This document shows, piece by piece, positions 4,868-6,939 of a DNA stretch of 6,939 nucleotides. Origin of the DNA: Allosphingosinicella sp. Its GTDB lineage: Bacteria > Pseudomonadota > Alphaproteobacteria > Sphingomonadales > Sphingomonadaceae. The position numbers and the translations under genes were made by a program. How positions within the stretch are numbered: position 1 is the stretch's first letter; the number at the start of each line of letters is the position of its first letter. The notes under the pieces are model-generated. The model was given only the letters and a program-made list of their open reading frames with translations, searched no databases and was not told the DNA's origin. The DNA lies in NCBI GenBank assembly GCA_030146745.1, contig JASLBD010000096.1:1-6939 (forward strand), written 5' to 3'.

Positions 4868-6939
4868 CTAGGCGCCGGACACCGATCTCCAAAGCTCGGC
4901 CACCCTCTGCCGCGCCGCGTCGTGGGCCGCAAGCAAGGCGTTCCAGTCGGGAAGGCCGCAGGCGGCGGCGACCAGGGGCTTGGTCTGGTCGGGCGGCTCG
5001 TCCGAGGCCGGCGAGACCAGCCGGAACATGACCAGCATCCGGGTCAGAAGGCGAAGCGCGGGATCGATCTCCCCGGACACCAGGCCGGCCGCGGCCAGCG
5101 CCTCGATCGCGTCCTCGAGATGCGGGTAGAGGCCGATATTGTGCTTCAGCTGGAGCGTGTGGACGGCGAATTCGAGGTCGACCAGACCGCCCGGGCCGAG
5201 CTTTATGTCGAACCGCCCCCGGGGTGCCTTGTGGGCGGACATCTCGGCCCGCATCGCGACCGCGTCGGCGATCAGCCGGGCCGGGTCGCGCGGCTTGCGC
5301 AGGGTTTCGTCGATCACCGCCTGAAGCTCGGACCGCCCTACCGCGGAGCCGAAGACGGGGCGGGCCCGGGTGAGCGCCATATGCTCCCAGGTCCAGGCCC
5401 GCTCGCTCTGGTAACGGGCGAAGCTTTCGAGGCTCACGGCGAGCATTCCGTCGGTGCCGGAGGGGCGCAGCCTGGTGTCGACGTCGTAGAGCGGCCCCGA
5501 GGCGGTCGGAACGCTGAGGGCGGCGGTGACCCGAGGCGCCAGCCGGTTGAAATAATCGGTGGCGCGCAAGGGTCGGGACCCGTCCGAGTCGGCCTCGTGG
5601 GTGCCGCTGAACAGATAGACGAGGTCGAGGTCGGAAGCGTGGGTCAGCGCTTCTCCGCCGAGCCGCCCCAGCCCCATGACCAGCAGCTCGGAGCCCTGCA
5701 CCCGTCCGTGCCGGACCTCGAACTCGGCCACGGCCGCCTTCGCGAGGACGTTGATCGCCGATTCCGCGATCCGCGCATAGCCTTCCGCCGCCTCGATCGG
5801 ATCGGAATGGGCGACGATGAGCTGCACGCCCAGCGCGAACCGGCGTTCGTTGACCCGGCGCCGGACCCGGTCGAGAACGAGCTGATAATCCTCCCCCTGG
5901 CGCTCGGAGCGGGAGAAATCGCGGATCAGCGCCTCGACCGTCGGCGCCGGCTCGAAAGCGGAGGCGTCGACGAGCCCGTCGAGCAGCTGCGGCCGTCGGC
6001 CGAGCTGCTCGGCCAGGGCGGGGGCGTGGCTGAGGACGGTTGCGAGATGGTCGGTGAGCCGGGGACGGGCCTCGAGCAGGCGGTAGAAATTCACTCCGCT
6101 TGGAAGCTTGGTCACGACGTCGTCGAAGCGGTTCATCGCCCGCATCGGATCGGGCGCCCGGCCGAAGGCCTCGATCAGCACTGGAAGCATCGCCTCGAAG
6201 GCCTCGCCGGCGGCCGCAGTGCGCAGCGAGCGGGGTTTGCCGCCGCGCCAGCCGTCGATTCGAAGCCGCGCGGAGACCGGATCGTCGAAGCCGGCGCGGC
6301 GCAAATGCGATTCCAGCGCTTCCGGGTTCAGCGGAACCCTCTCCTCGCCATCGCCGGCGAGGCCGTCATACATCTCTCCGCAGCGGCTCACCGGCGCTTC
6401 CAGCAGTCCGAGCAGCGCGGGACCCGAGGCGAGGCCGTGCAGCCGGGCGACGTTGTCGAGCGCGGCCGGGTCCGCGGGCAGGACGTGGGTCTGGCGGTCG
6501 TCGACCATCTGCAGCCGGTGCTCGACCGTGCGCAGCAGCCGGTAGGCCCCGGCCAGATCGTCGGCGGCGTCGGCGGGGATCCGTCCCGCCCCTTTCAGAG
6601 CCGCCAAAGCGTCCAGAGTCGCCGGCGCCCTCAGCCCGGGCTCGCGGCCGCCGTGGATGAGCTGGTGGATCTGGGCGAAGAACTCGATCTCGCGGATGCC
6701 GCCGCGGCCGCGCTTGACGTCGAAGCCCGGGCCGAAAATCTGTCCCTGCGCATAATGGTCGCGGATTCGGCGGGTGATCGCCTGGACCTCGCCGATCGCT
6801 CCGAAATCGAGCGAGCGGCGCCAGACGAACGGATGAAGCGCGTCGAGGAAATAGCGCCCCAACTCCTCGTCCCCCGCCGCCTGCCGGGCGCGGATGAACG
6901 CCGCCCTCTCCCAGGGCAGTGCGGAGGATTCGTAATAAG
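4868..6939 (-). CDS. glnE: Bifunctional glutamine synthetase adenylyltransferase/adenylyl-removing enzyme (C-terminal ~690 residues)
   Basis: GlnE adds AMP to glutamine synthetase (switching it down) and removes it again, under control of PII protein and glutamine. The gene runs off the right edge: the frame stays open to the last base, and the first visible codons read YYESSALPWERAAFIRAR, typical of GlnE interior. A TTG at 6862 is therefore not the start. Fragment numbering counts from the first full codon. The fragment holds the end of the N-terminal deadenylylating half with KRGRGGIREIEFF (~75-87). It then holds the complete C-terminal adenylylating half with the nucleotidyltransferase motif GRLGGEALTHASDLDLVYLF (catalytic D436 and D438). 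A second helical block has DIKLGPGGLVDLEF (~577-590), which mirrors the first as expected from the internal duplication of GlnE. The catalytic motif of the first half lies outside the window. It ends with TAG at 4868, followed by the repeat-filled gap. No frameshift or missing motif is seen. Confidence 0.97.
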   Translation of the reverse strand, partial: YYESSALPWERAAFIRARQAAGDEELGRYFLDALHPFVWRRSLDFGAIGEVQAITRRIRDHYAQGQIFGPGFDVKRGRGGIREIEFFAQIHQLIHGGREPGLRAPATLDALAALKGAGRIPADAADDLAGAYRLLRTVEHRLQMVDDRQTHVLPADPAALDNVARLHGLASGPALLGLLEAPVSRCGEMYDGLAGDGEERVPLNPEALESHLRRAGFDDPVSARLRIDGWRGGKPRSLRTAAAGEAFEAMLPVLIEAFGRAPDPMRAMNRFDDVVTKLPSGVNFYRLLEARPRLTDHLATVLSHAPALAEQLGRRPQLLDGLVDASAFEPAPTVEALIRDFSRSERQGEDYQLVLDRVRRRVNERRFALGVQLIVAHSDPIEAAEGYARIAESAINVLAKAAVAEFEVRHGRVQGSELLVMGLGRLGGEALTHASDLDLVYLFSGTHEADSDGSRPLRATDYFNRLAPRVTAALSVPTASGPLYDVDTRLRPSGTDGMLAVSLESFARYQSERAWTWEHMALTRARPVFGSAVGRSELQAVIDETLRKPRDPARLIADAVAMRAEMSAHKAPRGRFDIKLGPGGLVDLEFAVHTLQLKHNIGLYPHLEDAIEALAAAGLVSGEIDPALRLLTRMLVMFRLVSPASDEPPDQTKPLVAAACGLPDWNALLAAHDAARQRVAELWRSVSGA

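Noticed and set aside
4663..4932. An 89-codon minus-strand frame between glnE and bcp
   Set aside because: It is made almost entirely of the two palindromic repeats (AGLDPAS, VPDQVRDD, HAELVSAS) plus an out-of-frame piece of glnE; a classic spurious repeat-derived frame.
6860..6862. TTG start for glnE
   Set aside because: The frame continues upstream to the window edge with GlnE-like sequence (YYESSALPWERAAF), so the gene is cut by the window rather than starting here.

Overview
The window is GC-rich alphaproteobacterial chromosome, most likely from a sphingomonad (Sphingomonadales). This rests on the style of the GlnE, PhhA and M23 proteins, the gene order, and intergenic palindromes whose chance translations (HAELVSAS, VPDQVRDD) are familiar from such genomes. 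The taxonomy is inferred, not tested. All recognised genes lie on the minus strand, so transcription runs from right to left. The long plus-strand reading frames are shadows caused by high GC.

Layout in the direction of transcription. The C-terminal ~690 residues of glnE (nitrogen control) enter from the right edge and stop at 4868. An intergenic stretch (4626-4867) holds two back-to-back compound palindromic repeats. Next come bcp (peroxiredoxin) and, 8 nt later, an RNase Z-like metallo-beta-lactamase-fold gene. Then follows a ~210-nt leader, phhA (phenylalanine 4-monooxygenase), a ferritin-like DUF455 gene 9 nt later, and after a 135-nt gap a membrane-anchored M23 (LytM) endopeptidase. A rho-independent terminator at 208-234 closes the block. 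Positions 1-207 hold no gene I can support; a short hairpin followed by six T at 45-68 could end a convergent plus-strand gene lying beyond the left edge.

The most interesting part is the phhA leader (2945-3124). It encodes an unannotated ~30-residue peptide containing four consecutive tyrosine codons. About 30 nt after its stop codon comes a near-perfect GC-rich hairpin followed by five U, ending about 20 nt before the phhA start codon. Sequence just after the Tyr codons can pair with the 5' arm of that hairpin. This is the full layout of a trp/phe/his-type ribosome-mediated attenuator, but reading tyrosine, placed in front of the enzyme that makes tyrosine from phenylalanine. If real, phhA would be induced when charged tRNA-Tyr is scarce, which suggests a tyrosine-biosynthetic role. 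I do not recall a described Tyr-codon attenuator on phhA, but I cannot search the literature.

The remaining genes are ordinary housekeeping genes with intact signature residues. Small oddities are noted individually: a BCP without the usual resolving Cys, a strong hairpin before the M23 gene, and two nearly identical gene junctions.
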